From: Richelia sp. CSU_2_1
GTDB taxonomy: Bacteria > Cyanobacteriota > Cyanobacteriia > Cyanobacteriales > Microcoleaceae
DNA: 52,678 nucleotides
Reading direction: 5' to 3'
Assembly (NCBI GenBank): GCA_012034575.1
Contig: JAAUPF010000023.1
Coordinates: 1-52,678 of the forward strand
Part shown: positions 24,431 to 34,627 of the stretch, piece by piece
Layout: every line of letters starts with the position of its first letter
How positions within the stretch are numbered: the first letter of the stretch is position 1
The notes under the pieces: model-generated
What the model saw: the letters and a program-made list of their open reading frames with translations, nothing else
Databases searched by the model: none
What the model was told of the DNA's origin: nothing
Position numbers and translations under genes: made by a program

Positions 24431-25510
24431 TTAAACAGCTACAGCCTTCTTAGCAGCAGAGCCCAATTCGCCCTTAGCATACTTAGCTGCAAAATCATCC
24501 AAAGAGACTTGCTTAACCTTAGTACCGTGACCGGCCGCACCAAAAGAATTGTAGCGATCGGCACAAACTTTCTGCATGTATTTGATCGAAGGCTTCAAGA
24601 AGTGGCGGGGATCGAACTCTTCCGGCTTCGCAGCCAAAGCTTCGCGCACCGCAGCAGTAATCGCCAAACGGTTGTCAGTATCGATATTGATCTTGCGGAC
24701 ACCGCTCTTAATTCCCTTTTGAATTTCCTCAACGGGTACGCCGTAGGTTTCGCGGATTTTACCGCCGTACTGATTGATCAGTGCCAGCAAATCTTCCGGC
24801 ACCGAAGAAGAACCGTGCATTACCAAGTGAGTGTTCGGCAAGCGGCGGTGAATTTCTTCAATCCGGCTGATCGCCAAAATTTCGCCAGTCGGTTTGCGAG
24901 TAAACTTGTAAGCGCCGTGGGAGGTGCCAATTGCCACCGCCAGAGCATCTACGCCTGTTTGCTCCACAAAATCAACCGCTTGGTCCGGATCGGTCAGCAA
25001 CTGGTCGTGAGAAAGCGCTCCTTCAAAACCGTGACCGTCTTCTGCTTCGCCCATCCCGGTTTCCAGAGAACCCAAACAGCCGAGTTCGCCTTCGACGCTA
25101 ACGCCGATCGAATGAGCCACTTTCACTACTTCGCGAGTAACTTCAACGTTATACTCGTAGCTCGCAGGAGTCTTAGCATCCGCTTCCAAAGAACCATCCA
25201 TCATCACGCTGGTAAAACCTTGGCGCATGGCAGAGTAGCAAGTACCTGGGGCATTGCCGTGGTCTTGGTGCATGGAAATGGGAATGTGCGGGTAGGTTTC
25301 AGCAGCAGCCAAAATCAAGTGGCGCAGGAAGTTTTCCCCAGCGTAGGAGCGAGCGCCGCGAGAAGCTTGCAGGATGACAGGGCTGTTGGTTTCGTCAGCA
25401 GCTCGCATGATCGCTTGGATCTGCTCCATGTTGTTAACGTTGTAAGCCGGCAGGCCGTAACCGTTTTCAGCCGCGTGATCGAGCAGCAGTCGCATAGGTA
25501 CAAGCGCCAT
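24431..25510 (-). CDS. fba: Fructose-bisphosphate aldolase, class II
   Basis: Zinc-dependent aldolase cleaving fructose-1,6-bisphosphate (and sedoheptulose-1,7-bisphosphate) in the Calvin cycle and glycolysis; cytosolic. Zn ligands and active-site motifs: [11 protein letters not shown] (Asp/His), [19 protein letters not shown] and [10 protein letters not shown], plus NIDTDNRLA for phosphate binding. Length 359 residues matches the long cyanobacterial/CbbA form. An AGGAGG site sits eight bases before the ATG and a terminator follows. A tRNA-Lys gene lies upstream in the same direction. Confidence 0.96.
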   Translation of the reverse strand: MALVPMRLLLDHAAENGYGLPAYNVNNMEQIQAIMRAADETNSPVILQASRGARSYAGENFLRHLILAAAETYPHIPISMHQDHGNAPGTCYSAMRQGFTSVMMDGSLEADAKTPASYEYNVEVTREVVKVAHSIGVSVEGELGCLGSLETGMGEAEDGHGFEGALSHDQLLTDPDQAVDFVEQTGVDALAVAIGTSHGAYKFTRKPTGEILAISRIEEIHRRLPNTHLVMHGSSSVPEDLLALINQYGGKIRETYGVPVEEIQKGIKSGVRKINIDTDNRLAITAAVREALAAKPEEFDPRHFLKPSIKYMQKVCADRYNSFGAAGHGTKVKQVSLDDFAAKYAKGELGSAAKKAVAV

Positions 25511-25626
25511 ATATATTCCTCCTAGTTATTTGTCGTTTTTGAGTAGTGGGCCTTGGGCAAGCTCAATTCTTACGACAATATTAAGACAATTTGCGATTCG
25601 CGGCACATTATCTTTCCGGATTTGCC

Positions 25627-25687
25627 GCAGAAAGAAGAAGGAAGAAGGAAGAAGGAAGAAGGAAGAAGGAAGAAGGAAGAGGAAAAA
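25627..25687. repeat. GAAGAAG purine array upstream of fba
   Basis: About eight GAAGAAG-type heptamers in tandem. The same unit forms arrays at 5056-5098 and (complement) near 23838. It lies about 120 bases upstream of the aldolase ATG and so inside its leader or promoter region. Confidence 0.8.
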
Positions 25688-25784
25688 AACCATAAAATCA
25701 ATGGTTTCAGCCATCAATCGATCGCTGTTTGCCCGAATTAGAATTTATTCGGCTTCCCCCTGTTAATTTTTTTAATTTCAAAAA

Positions 25785-25856
25785 TGGGTCGCCCGGGATT
25801 CGAACCCGAGACCAATCGGTTAAAAGCCGAGTGCTCTACCGCTGAGCTAGCGACCC
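25785..25856 (-). tRNA. trnK: tRNA-Lys (UUU)
   Basis: A 72-nucleotide cloverleaf on the minus strand: acceptor GGGTCGC pairs with GCGACCC, D-arm GCTCAGCGGTAGAGC, anticodon loop CTTTTAA in stem CTCGG/CCGAT giving anticodon UUU, and T-arm GGGTTCGAATCCC. CCA is not encoded. Confidence 0.96.
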
Positions 25857-25923
25857 ATGAAAACTTTGTTTCCGCACACAATTTCTAATAGTAGCACCCA
25901 TCGATCGAAATATCAAGTATTTT

Positions 25924-26793
25924 TCAAAAAAATGTTGCCGTCATCCGCACCAACATCTCGCAGCTAGCCCCAGGCTGCAAATAAATCAAGTGTTCGCCGG
26001 TATTCAGCGCGTTTCGGGGAGCCGTCCAAGGTTCCAGACAGTAAAAATCCTTGCCCTTGAGCGTCCAAAAAACCAGCTTTCCGTAGCTGGAATTGTAGCT
26101 GAGAGTCATCCGCAAGCGGCGGCCGGCATCGGTGACGGTAGCAGCAAGACCAGTCAGTTCGTCAAAAGAAACATCAATTTCCTCCAGCGTTGGGTCAAAA
26201 ACGCTGGTGAAATAACCCTTTTTCTGAGTTCTCTGATCTCTGTACTGCATCCCTGGAATCTCAAAGCGCAGCTTGGACTTATCCGGAGCCAAAAAGTAAG
26301 GGTGCAAGCCGCTTGAAAAAGGCATCGGTTCTGCAGAGAGATTGGTATAGCGCTGGAAAATTTCTAAAGCATTGCCCTTAATCTGATAAGTAAAGGCCAG
26401 CCGGAAATCGAAAGGATAAACAGCTTTCGTTCGATCGTTGCTGTCGAGAACCAGAGTCAGAGCAGCTTTGCCCTCAGTAACTCGATCGGCGGCCGCCCAG
26501 GGTAAGTCGCGGGCAAAGCCGTGCTGTTTGAGCGTCCGCGGCACTCCCTTGTACCTGTAAGTATTGTCCGGTAAATTGCCACAAATCGGAAACAAAATTG
26601 GAATTCCGCCGCGTACAGTCAATTCGGGGTTAGCAAACCGTTCCGCATCCAAGTAAAAAATTTCTTTGCCGGATACTCGCCAGCTAGTAGCGATACCGCC
26701 CCGTTCTGGCACAACCTCCAGAGAGGAGTTAGCCAGTTTGTCGGAGAGGACGTAAGTTTTGTACTGCTTTTGCTCGATCTCGATCGCAAACAC
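25924..26793 (-). CDS. Aldose 1-epimerase/galactose mutarotase-like protein
   Basis: Galactose-mutarotase superfamily, 289 residues, probably cytosolic. Landmarks: GGIATSWRVSGKEIFYLD and GGIPILFPICGNLPD near the N-terminus, KQHGFARDLPW with the catalytic His, SSGLHPYFLAPD with the second His, and CLEPWTAPRNALN with the Glu. These are typical of the cyanobacterial mutarotase-like/D-hexose-6-phosphate epimerase group. The only available start is a GTG at 26793, as a stop lies shortly upstream. Substrate not assigned. Confidence 0.88.
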   Translation of the reverse strand: MFAIEIEQKQYKTYVLSDKLANSSLEVVPERGGIATSWRVSGKEIFYLDAERFANPELTVRGGIPILFPICGNLPDNTYRYKGVPRTLKQHGFARDLPWAAADRVTEGKAALTLVLDSNDRTKAVYPFDFRLAFTYQIKGNALEIFQRYTNLSAEPMPFSSGLHPYFLAPDKSKLRFEIPGMQYRDQRTQKKGYFTSVFDPTLEEIDVSFDELTGLAATVTDAGRRLRMTLSYNSSYGKLVFWTLKGKDFYCLEPWTAPRNALNTGEHLIYLQPGASCEMLVRMTATFF

Positions 26794-27084
26794 AGCGGAT
26801 TGGGCAAGTTTGTCATCGTTAGTAGGTCATCGATCATTGGTGGTCAGTAGATGAATCATTAGTAATTGTTTGCTAGTCTGTGGATGTTCGCCGTTGTGTG
26901 AAATCTTGTGTGAAATCTTGTGTGAAATTTCCTCAAATCTACTCTCTCGTAGAGTTTGCTTGCTGAGCGAACTTGTTAGCTCGCCCGTCCGGAGAATTGA
27001 GGAAGCCTCACGCAATTTTTAGGATGCAGTACCTACTCCTTGCCACCGAGTTCTCTCTCCGGATATCGCCGTGCTGCTTGCCCG

Positions 27085-29145
27085 CTAGCCCATTCCAGCA
27101 GTTAGCGGAGGCAGCGCGATCGGCTTGCAGCGATCGCTAGAGATGCAAGTGCCTGCACCGATTGCTGTTGGGTTCTGCTGTGTCGCGGCGACTTTAAAAG
27201 ACACAGAGGGCGTTGCAGGAAGATAGCTTTGCGGGCTTGGTAGTACCCCTGAATTGGGAGATGGGGGAGAAATGAAAGGTTCTTTGATAAATGGCTCTTT
27301 AGTGAAGGGCTCTGCTGTGTCCCGATCGGGCTTTTGAGGTTGACTTCGCAAGGTGCGCGCAGGTAACTCGGGAATTGGAGGCGGGCTTGGCTCAGCAGCC
27401 GGGGCCGTTTTGTTCTCAAACAAAGGCGGATTTTCCTGCTGTTTGGGAGTGGGAGGCAAAGCTGGCAAAACCGGATTCGGTTTGTTGAGTTGTCCCGGCT
27501 GACCAATAGCGCCCTCCCCTGCTGGAACAGGAGAATTCGGCGGCTGTCGGTACGTACCCCTGTGTGCCGGAACTGGTGCCGACATTCCCGAAACAGGGGC
27601 TTCAAGGACTACTTCCGATCGCATGGGCTTGTCAAAAATACTGGAAATTTGCTCGATGTGTTTGAGGATGCGCGACCCTTTGGTGCCTTCAACAACTTTC
27701 GGCTGAAACTTCTTCACCTCTACAGGCAAAAACTCTACCTTCATCGATCGGTCTCGGAGCGATACTTTCAGCACTGCTGTATCGTAATCGCTGCGGGCGT
27801 TGCTCCCGAAAATAAAATTGCCCAGCGAGTAGACAATCGGCCGATCCTTGTAAATTTCTGCCCCTTGCAAAACATGGGGGTGGTGTCCCACCACCAGATC
27901 CGCTCCTTGGTCGATCGTAAAGCGCGCCAAATCTATCTGCCAGTCTCCCGGATAATCTGCCAATTCCACTCCCCAGTGATAATTAACTACAATCCAGTCC
28001 ACCTGGCCCCTAAGAGCGCGAATATCTTCCGCCACGCGGTTGTTGCGACGGGAGTTAGTCCCCGCTTTCCCTTGGTCGGCTGCGTGAAGGTCAGCGTCGT
28101 AATAACCGAGGTAGGCGATTCGCTGACCTTTAACCTCAATAATCTCCGGACGCCGCGCTTCTTTAATATCTCGGCCGGCCCCCAAGTGATGGATGCCTGC
28201 ATTATCTAGAGTATTTATAGTTTCCACCAGTCCGGGTTCCTCGTAGTCCATAGCGTGGTTGTTTGCCAAATTGACAATATCCACTCCGCCCGCGTTTAAT
28301 ACTTGCACCGATTCCGGATCTGCCCTAAAACTTAACTGTTTTTTACCGGCACCCAAAGTAGAGCGAGTCAAGGGGTTTTCCAGATTAACCATCGACACAT
28401 CTGCTTGCCGGTACTCATCCATTTTGGCAAAGCCCCATTGGTAATCTTTGCCTGCCGATCCTGCCAGGGCGTCCGACAGATTCACATTACCTCCGAACAT
28501 CAGGGTTACGGTTGGGTCGTAGGGGTTGAGTACCTGCTTTTGCTGCACCACTGGTACTACTTCTAAGGCAGCTTGTACGGTATCCGGACGTTTCGGTGGG
28601 GGTCCTGACATGACAAGTGCCTGCTGCTGCCGGGAGTCGAGCGGAACTAACCGCGCAGCCAGAGCTTCGTGGTAGCTGACCCAACATCCCAAAATAAATG
28701 AGGCAAGGGCTGAACCCACTAGCAGCAGAGAACGGTACGTTTTAAATTTAACCCAATCGATGGCAAGTAGGGAACGGTAGCGCCGGCGCCGGCGGTTTGC
28801 CGGAGTTACTATGCGCACTGACTGTTTCCAGAGGATGTCTGGTTCCCCGGCCAAACGCGCTTTAATTCGCACTCCTTCTACGGCTGGGGAGTTTAGCCTC
28901 CATAGCTGGTGGCAGATAAATTTAACTAAACCTTCCCGCAGGGTGTTGCCCAAGCGTGTATCTGACGCAAATTCGCGCTGAAATTCTATCAAAATTTGCA
29001 CGCAACCGGCATGAGCTGCTTCGACGCGGGCGTAAATCCCTTCGGGTCGCAGCAGGCTGTCTATCCAGTAGTTCAGGGCTTGAAAGTTGCCCGATCGCGC
29101 TTGTTCCAAGATCGACGGCTGCGACCAATTTTCTGCGTATACCAT
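27085..29145 (-). CDS. CapA-family (poly-gamma-glutamate synthesis type) metallophosphatase-fold protein
   Basis: A 686-residue protein from the ATG at 29145, with GGAGG seven bases upstream. Order: N-terminal helical domain common to cyanobacterial homologues (1-130), one TM helix (SLLLVGSALASFILGCWVSY, about 137-158), a CapA/PGA_cap domain (about 215-490) with FGGNVNLSD, VNLENPLT, LANNHAMDY, NYHWGVEL and VGHHPHVLQG metal-site motifs, and a Pro-rich low-complexity tail (about 545-686). The catalytic part is predicted to face the periplasm. In Bacillus CapA acts in capsule polymer export; in cyanobacteria the role is not known, though exopolymer handling is plausible. Confidence 0.87.
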   Translation of the reverse strand: MVYAENWSQPSILEQARSGNFQALNYWIDSLLRPEGIYARVEAAHAGCVQILIEFQREFASDTRLGNTLREGLVKFICHQLWRLNSPAVEGVRIKARLAGEPDILWKQSVRIVTPANRRRRRYRSLLAIDWVKFKTYRSLLLVGSALASFILGCWVSYHEALAARLVPLDSRQQQALVMSGPPPKRPDTVQAALEVVPVVQQKQVLNPYDPTVTLMFGGNVNLSDALAGSAGKDYQWGFAKMDEYRQADVSMVNLENPLTRSTLGAGKKQLSFRADPESVQVLNAGGVDIVNLANNHAMDYEEPGLVETINTLDNAGIHHLGAGRDIKEARRPEIIEVKGQRIAYLGYYDADLHAADQGKAGTNSRRNNRVAEDIRALRGQVDWIVVNYHWGVELADYPGDWQIDLARFTIDQGADLVVGHHPHVLQGAEIYKDRPIVYSLGNFIFGSNARSDYDTAVLKVSLRDRSMKVEFLPVEVKKFQPKVVEGTKGSRILKHIEQISSIFDKPMRSEVVLEAPVSGMSAPVPAHRGTYRQPPNSPVPAGEGAIGQPGQLNKPNPVLPALPPTPKQQENPPLFENKTAPAAEPSPPPIPELPARTLRSQPQKPDRDTAEPFTKEPFIKEPFISPPSPNSGVLPSPQSYLPATPSVSFKVAATQQNPTAIGAGTCISSDRCKPIALPPLTAGMG

Positions 29146-29739
29146 CAATTAGCCTCCTTATTCACAGGTTCGAGCTCTTGCTCATTGTTTTGAACGGAAC
29201 CGCAATTCTTTTAGCTTAACCGCCACTTCGCTGCCCGATTTGAAGCTAATTGTTGGCCGCCACCATCTTTTACCTTTAGCGGCTGCCTGTTGTCAGTGAC
29301 TGCGATCGCATTCCGATCGAATTCAGAGTTGCTTTTGGGTGGAAGTCGCATCATTTGCCAAAAAATTGACGGGTTGGGTCATTTACATTTCCCGATCGAA
29401 CGGGATTTGGTCTGAGCTTGCCGAGTCTGTTGTTTCTGCGGTTGTTTGTTTGAGTGTCGCCTCGGAGCGATCGCTGCGTCAAGTCCCGCTGCTGCATCTT
29501 TGGTGCTGAATACCTGAAGCAGCGTGCGGCAGACCGTACAATTTGGCAGGATAATAAATTAGCCTAGTGGGCAAATTTGGTGATACCATTGATTTGGTAA
29601 CTCCCATCGGTGTTAAAGTCTCGGGAAACGTGAAACTGGCCAGTCTGTAGGGCTGTGCCTGCCGATGTAAAACTCAAAGTACGTTACCGCTTTCCAGGCA
29701 AAGTTTTTAAGCAAATACACTGCGCAGGAGAACTGACAA
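29146..29739. other. Spacer upstream of capA-like and DUF6679-like genes
   Basis: About 590 bases between two divergent genes. No open frame, RNA gene or long repeat was recognised. Both promoters should be here. Confidence 0.5.
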
Positions 29740-30051
29740 ATGCTACAGCGCAAAATCTATCAACTCTGTTGTGATGGTCGTGAGGTTTCTATTTTTCTTC
29801 GAGATCAACAACGTTGGATAGAGCGCGCTCGTATCCTAGATATTGAAGGGGATCTAGTCACGCTGCGCTACGAAACTGAAGAAGAAGACGAAATTAGCTC
29901 CTGGGAAGAAATGGTGCGTCTCGAAAGTATTGGAGCTGTTTCCCAGAAGTTGGCTTCGGTGTCGAGAACTAACTGCGAACCTCTAGTTTCTGATGATTGT
30001 CCCGAAGCCGAACAAATTCGCGATCGCTACCCCGAATCTAATTTGGATTAA
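29740..30051 (+). CDS. Small conserved cyanobacterial protein (DUF6679-like)
   Basis: A 103-residue acidic protein: MLQRKIYQLCCDGREVSIFL, then RWIERARILDIEGDLVTLRY and EEEDEISSWEEMVRLESIG. The beta-rich first 65 residues resemble a small barrel and the family is found across cyanobacteria; the DUF6679 label is from memory of the pattern. An AGGAGA ribosome-binding site lies nine bases before the ATG. It stands alone. Function unknown. Confidence 0.75.
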   Translation: MLQRKIYQLCCDGREVSIFLRDQQRWIERARILDIEGDLVTLRYETEEEDEISSWEEMVRLESIGAVSQKLASVSRTNCEPLVSDDCPEAEQIRDRYPESNLD

Positions 30052-30483
30052 CTGTTTGGATTGACTGCTCTCCGCACCGAATGCGCGGGGGATGGGGTCG
30101 ATTACCAGTAATAAAAACGGTTTGCAGTCAGATTCCAAGTCCCCAACAAGAAGGATGGAGGTCTCTACTGCAAACCTTATTTATTGCGCTCGATCGCGTC
30201 GGCTCGATCGAGCGCGGTGCTTCGATCGAAGAATCACTTCTTTTAGAGCCTTTTTTAGTCTTAGAGAAACGACGAGCAAGCCGTTTCAGAGAACGACGGG
30301 GCTTTCAACCCAAATTTTCGGTAAATCGAGAACCTGCAATCTGACGCACCTCAGAGAGATGGCGGATTTTTCTGAAAAAATCCAGTTCTCGCAGAGGTTT
30401 CACAGCCGTTTTGCAACTAAGTTTTGTTAAAAATTGTAACTAACTGTACTTGAAACGTGCCAAGAGGTGTAAGGTCTTTAGCT
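30052..30483. other. Spacer between DUF6679-like gene and Fur-family gene
   Basis: Two genes converge here. Open frames in the region have no recognisable protein content. No clear terminator or repeat was found. Confidence 0.5.
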
Positions 30484-30798
30484 TTATTCCTGGGTATTGC
30501 TGTGATTGGCGATCGACTTCGGACAAGACCAATTGCTGGAAACCATAGAGGGCCATCCCATTCGCAAAGCTTCGTGGCAAACCGTATGAATGGTTAGCTG
30601 GCAGTCTAACAGGTGCAACCCCGATTTTTCAGCTTGCTTCATGCCAGTTTTGAGAATCGAGTCGTTATTAAATTCGATCGTTCGGTTGCACTGAACGCAG
30701 ACTAGGTGGTGGTGGTGGTGCGGATAAGGCTGGTTTATTTCATAGTGTTTGTGGCCCTCGGCCAGTTCTAGTTCCCGAAGCAGGCTCATCCTTGCCAT
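30484..30798 (-). CDS. Fur-family regulator, C-terminal part (downstream frameshift fragment)
   Basis: Dimerisation and metal-binding half of a Fur-family repressor. Visible: LLRELELAEGHKHYEINQ, the histidine run PYPHHHHHLVC with CVQC zinc-structural cysteines, IEFNNDSILKTGMKQAEKSG, and LLDCQLTIHTVC. The sequence is typical of cyanobacterial FurB/Zur or PerR-like proteins. Its nominal start (MARMSLL) is internal: the missing residues YRTLK join it to the N-terminal fragment if one T is restored in the run at about 30816. The second CxxC pair is not evident in the C-terminus. Confidence 0.85.
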   Translation of the reverse strand: MARMSLLRELELAEGHKHYEINQPYPHHHHHLVCVQCNRTIEFNNDSILKTGMKQAEKSGLHLLDCQLTIHTVCHEALRMGWPSMVSSNWSCPKSIANHSNTQE

Positions 30799-30803
30799 TA
30801 ACT

Positions 30804-30998
30804 TTAAAGTTCGGTAATGGTGGACAAGCTGATGTTTTCCCCGCGATTTTTTAACAGAGTGTACAAATCCTCGGCACTCAGGTGATTGCCTTTGGGGAGG
30901 TTTTGAAAGACGTGCAAGATGGTTTCCCGTTGGGGAGTCATCCGCCAGCCTTTGTCGTTTAGTTCGGCTTTAAATGAGGAAGCGGTGTAAAGTGCCAT
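30804..30998 (-). CDS. Fur-family regulator, N-terminal DNA-binding part (frameshifted)
   Basis: Winged-helix half of the same regulator: SFKAELNDKGWRMTPQRETI, HVFQNLPKGNHLSAEDLYTLL and ISLSTI. Family members continue ISLSTIYRTLKLMARMGLL; here ATTACC replaces ATTTACC, so the frame shifts and terminates after ITEL. A single T lost from TTT explains this. GAGAGGG precedes the ATG. Restored length is about 170 residues. The regulator would respond to Zn2+ or peroxide depending on subtype; which one cannot be decided here. Confidence 0.87.
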   Translation of the reverse strand: MALYTASSFKAELNDKGWRMTPQRETILHVFQNLPKGNHLSAEDLYTLLKNRGENISLSTITEL

Positions 30999-31176
30999 AG
31001 TGACCCTCTCAAGAAAGTCTGCCTATTGACAATATTACACGCTAACTAACATATTTTTCAAGTATTGAGGCTTATTGAAAAAAGATTTCCCAAAAAATGG
31101 TTGTTTCGCTTTAACGAGTAACGGGTACTCGCTTTTGCACCCGACCATCGCCCGTTACTCATTCTTCCTGACAAAT

Positions 31177-32442
31177 TTAAGTCAGAGACTCCAGATAGTC
31201 CCGCACCCGGTTGCGGCGCTTGGGTTGCCGTAATTTTTGCAGGGCTTTGGCTTCGATTTGGCGGACTCGCTCGCGAGACAAATCGAGGGCGCGACCGATT
31301 TCTGCCAGCGAATAGGGGTGCCCGTCGCCCAAACCGAACCGCATCAGAATCACATCTCGCTCGCGGCTGGTCAAATCTGCCAGCAGTTGTTGCAAGTCGC
31401 GGTGCAGGGCTTCCCGCATCAGCATTTCTTCTGGGGAAATACTGTCAGTTTCTAGTAAGTCGCCGAGCTCGGTATCTTTTTCGTTGCCGACTTTAGTTTC
31501 TAGAGATACAGAGCGGGGAACTCGCAGCAAGACTTCCCGAACTTGAGCCGCAGTCATGTCCAACTCGACGCCAATATCTTCGATCGTCGCTGTCCGACCT
31601 TTTTCTTGGGAAATTTTGCGCTGGGCTTTTTTAATTTTGTTAAGTTTTTCGGTAATGTGGACTGGGAGGCGAATGGTACGGCTTTGAGTCGCGATCGCCC
31701 GCGTAATTCCCTGGCGAATCCACCAGTAGGCGTAGGTACTGAACCGATAGCCCCGCGTCGGGTCAAACTTTTCTACAGCTCTCTCCAGCCCCAGAGTACC
31801 TTCTTGGATTAAGTCGAGCAGTTCTAAACCGCGATTTTGATATTTTTTTGCCACCGAAACGACCAGGCGCAGGTTTGCCTTAATCATGTGGTCTTTAGCT
31901 TCGATTCCTTCGGCTTGAATTCTTTCTAGGGTTTCGACCGTCATCTCGGCTAGCTCTGCCCAGTGGCGCTTGCCTTCGACCATGATTTGCTTGACTTCGG
32001 ACACGTTAGGAACGCCCGCAGTTGCGGCCCAGCGTTCCAGCGAAGGTCTGTGTCCCAATTGTGCAGCTAAGCGATCGCGCACCTCAATTAGATGAACAAA
32101 GCGCTGAATTTGTCCTTCTTGCTGTTCGGCGGCACTGTTGCGCAATTCCAGCATCTTAATGTAACGCTGGACTTTTTGGGCTTCGGAAACTTCTTCATCC
32201 CGACCTAACAGGCGAACCCGACCTATTTCTTGCAAGTACAGGCGCACTAAATCTGTAGTGCGACGGCTGGCATTTTTTTGCAATTTTGCTGCTGCGTCCG
32301 CATCTTCTGTCTCTCCTGCATCCAGGTCGATGAGTTCGTCTGCAGCTTCTTCAGCATCCTCATCCAACACATCATCTTGCAAGGGACGGACTTGCAGTTG
32401 CTCGTCGAATTCAGCTTCAGCGTAAAAAGAGGTGGCTGGCAT
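31177..32442 (-). CDS. sigC: Group 2 RNA polymerase sigma factor (SigC-like)
   Basis: Sigma-70 family. The start at 32442 gives MPATSFYAEAEF, the N-terminus usual for this subgroup; an ATG at 32493 would add 17 residues. Region 1.2 is TDLVRLYLQEIGRVRLL, region 2 contains KANLRLVVSVAKKYQNRG, LDLIQEGTLGLERAVEKFDP and the -10 reading segment FSTYAYWWIRQGITRAI, region 3 is PVHITEKLNKIKKAQ, and region 4 has the -35 helix-turn-helix SLAEIGRALDLSRERVRQIE. An acidic insertion (DEDAEEAADELIDLDAGE) precedes region 1.2, as in SigC proteins, which act in stationary phase and carbon/nitrogen transitions. Subgroup assignment is moderately sure. Confidence 0.87.
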   Translation of the reverse strand: MPATSFYAEAEFDEQLQVRPLQDDVLDEDAEEAADELIDLDAGETEDADAAAKLQKNASRRTTDLVRLYLQEIGRVRLLGRDEEVSEAQKVQRYIKMLELRNSAAEQQEGQIQRFVHLIEVRDRLAAQLGHRPSLERWAATAGVPNVSEVKQIMVEGKRHWAELAEMTVETLERIQAEGIEAKDHMIKANLRLVVSVAKKYQNRGLELLDLIQEGTLGLERAVEKFDPTRGYRFSTYAYWWIRQGITRAIATQSRTIRLPVHITEKLNKIKKAQRKISQEKGRTATIEDIGVELDMTAAQVREVLLRVPRSVSLETKVGNEKDTELGDLLETDSISPEEMLMREALHRDLQQLLADLTSRERDVILMRFGLGDGHPYSLAEIGRALDLSRERVRQIEAKALQKLRQPKRRNRVRDYLESLT

Positions 32443-33431
32443 AGTGATTTTCTCAGTTGCTCCGGGTGAAAAGATGCTACGCTTAGCGGTCATTTATGAT
32501 TATGATGCCCGCGTTGTTAAGACGAAGCATCACCGCTTTTTGTTTCTTTACCAACTTTCCCTATATTTTTCTATGTTGTGCGATCGAGCTCGGACTGTCC
32601 GTCTTGTTTTGCCAACGTCTTGTTTTGCCAACATTTAGGATAATTCCGCAAAGTTCCCGATCCAACAGGTCGAATACTGGAAAGTGGGTTGTGCTTCTTT
32701 GTTTATACAGCTAGTATAGAGAATTACTGGCTAAAAACAAGTGACTTGCGTCAGAAGTTAAATTAATCTTCATCACTCCTAAGGCTGGTTCCCGATCGCT
32801 TATAAAAAATAGCGATTTTTTTAATAAAACTTTATGAAAGTTGACGGTCAATTGCCAGCGCCCGATCGGTATTAAAGGGCTAAAATGACTGCAATATATA
32901 AATCCTAGCGTTTCTAGAGTTGGCTGTTCCAGCTTGGTAAAAAAGTTTTTTTCCGTAATTCCACCGATCCAAAAATCCGAAATTTGGAAATGAAATCACT
33001 GTTAGAGAGCGATCGCGATCGCATTATTTTAGGTATGGGAGAACGGGGAGCTAGGCGCAATTTATATTTCGGAAGATATGCACAAAACTCCGTGAGGGGC
33101 AAAATCCTCGGCCAGTGCTGCAGATGTTGGCACAGCCACCCCGTTACAAGGGTTTTTGGGCGCAAGTCCTAATATTTGGATCGGGAGTCCTACTTAATAA
33201 TTATTTAACTAATAATTTTCGCAGCCTGCAAAGTCAGGCGACAGAAAAAATACACCTTTAACTTGCTTCAGATACCGCAGTTTAAAAGCTGGTAACTTAT
33301 GAGCTTTTGCCTACGGATAAGTTGTTGGGCAAAATCGAATACCTGCTAAAGACAAACCATACCAAATATTTCTGCGCAGCAATACGAGTTCAAGACCTTT
33401 GGCGAACTCAATTGCGCGCCCATCAAAATTA
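32443..33431. other. Long spacer between sigma factor and lipA
   Basis: Nearly 1 kb without a recognisable gene on either strand. Short open frames have no protein character. No tRNA cloverleaf, riboswitch or tandem array was found. The sigma-factor promoter lies at the left end. An unrecognised small RNA cannot be excluded. Confidence 0.5.
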
Positions 33432-34301
33432 TTAGCGCGGGTAAAGTTTCATCAGTTCCCTCACCTGTTCGGCATGATAAGAACTGCGAGTTAAGGGAGA
33501 AGCAACAACTTGCAAGAATCCCAAAGATTCGCCAAACTCTCTCCAAGCATCAAACTGTTCTGGCGGTACAAAGCTGTCCACGTTCAAGTGCTTTTGACTT
33601 GGTTGCAGGTACTGTCCCAAAGTCAAAATATCGCAGCCGACAGCCCGCAAGTCTTGCATCGCCTCCCGCACTTCGCCGTCTGTTTCGCCGAGTCCTACCA
33701 TGATTCCAGATTTGGTGTATACTTGCGGTGCGATGTCGCGGCTGCGCTGCAACAGTTCGAGGGTACGATCGTACTTGGCTTGCGGGCGCACCCGGCGGTA
33801 AAGCCGTTTTACAGTTTCGGTATTGTGATTGAGTACCTCCGGGCGGGCGGCGAGAATAGTTTCTAATGCTTGCCAGTTGCCGCACAAATCGGGAATTAAC
33901 ACCTCTACAGTGGTCTCGGGCATTGCGCTGCGAACTGCTTGAATGCACTGCACGAATTGGGGTGCACCTCCATCCGGCAAGTCGTCCCGGTTGACAGAGG
34001 TAATCACGACGTGGTTGAGCTTGAGCCTCTGCACGGCTTGCGCTAGACGTAAGGGTTCTGTCGGATCTAAAGGTTTGGGCTTTTTCTCAAAATCGATGTC
34101 GCAGTAAGGACAAGCACGGGTACAAGCTGGGCCCATAATTAAAAATGTTGCCGTACCGGCATTGAAGCATTCGCCGATGTTCGGACACGACGCCTCTTCG
34201 CAAACCGTATTCAGGGCTAAATCTCGCAAAATTTCTTTAACATTGCCAACGCGCTCCCACTGAGGGGCTTTGACTCGCAACCACTGCGGCTTAACTGTCA
34301 C
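33432..34301 (-). CDS. lipA: Lipoyl synthase
   Basis: Radical-SAM enzyme that inserts sulfur into octanoyl groups on pyruvate dehydrogenase E2 and glycine cleavage H protein. The auxiliary cluster motif is C34-x4-C39-x5-C45 ([12 protein letters not shown]) and the radical-SAM motif is C60-x3-C64-x2-C67 (CTRACPYC). [27 protein letters not shown] and [10 protein letters not shown] follow, and the terminal Arg-Ser-Ser-Tyr of [12 protein letters not shown] is the ligand to the auxiliary cluster. Length 289 is normal. The start codon is GTG. Transcribed alone. Confidence 0.96.
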   Translation of the reverse strand: MTVKPQWLRVKAPQWERVGNVKEILRDLALNTVCEEASCPNIGECFNAGTATFLIMGPACTRACPYCDIDFEKKPKPLDPTEPLRLAQAVQRLKLNHVVITSVNRDDLPDGGAPQFVQCIQAVRSAMPETTVEVLIPDLCGNWQALETILAARPEVLNHNTETVKRLYRRVRPQAKYDRTLELLQRSRDIAPQVYTKSGIMVGLGETDGEVREAMQDLRAVGCDILTLGQYLQPSQKHLNVDSFVPPEQFDAWREFGESLGFLQVVASPLTRSSYHAEQVRELMKLYPR

Positions 34302-34553
34302 TACTGCCTCCGCCTGTCCGTGATTTTACAAAAATTTGAGTATTCACTCATCTACAATCCCATTAAGATAATAAAAACTAATTTTTAAATATTATGCGTT
34401 ATTGATGCTACTCTACAATAGGTAGATGACCATAGCATAAATGCAATACTTATGTCAAGTCTTCATTTGGCTGGGACTGAAATGAAGTTTGAAGATCGAG
34501 GTTCGATCGAGCGCGAGTAGAATGTGATATACTAACAAAGTAGTGTTTGACTA

Positions 34554-34627
34554 CGGGATGTAGCGCAGCTTGGTAGCGCACCTCGTTCGGGACGAGGGGG
34601 TCGCAGGTTCAAATCCTGTCATCCCGA
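34554..34627 (+). tRNA. trnP: tRNA-Pro (CGG)
   Basis: A 74-nucleotide cloverleaf: acceptor CGGGATG pairs with CATCCCG, D-arm GCGCAGCTTGGTAGCGC, anticodon stem CCTCG/CGAGG with loop TTCGGGA (anticodon CGG), and T-arm CAGGTTCAAATCCTG. CCA not encoded. Confidence 0.95.

Noticed and set aside
24509..25525. Long open frame antisense to fba
   Set aside because: It is the shadow of a highly conserved, codon-biased gene and has no recognisable motifs.
27490..28209. Open frame antisense to the CapA-like gene
   Set aside because: Shadow of the CapA-domain coding region; no motifs and no ribosome-binding site.
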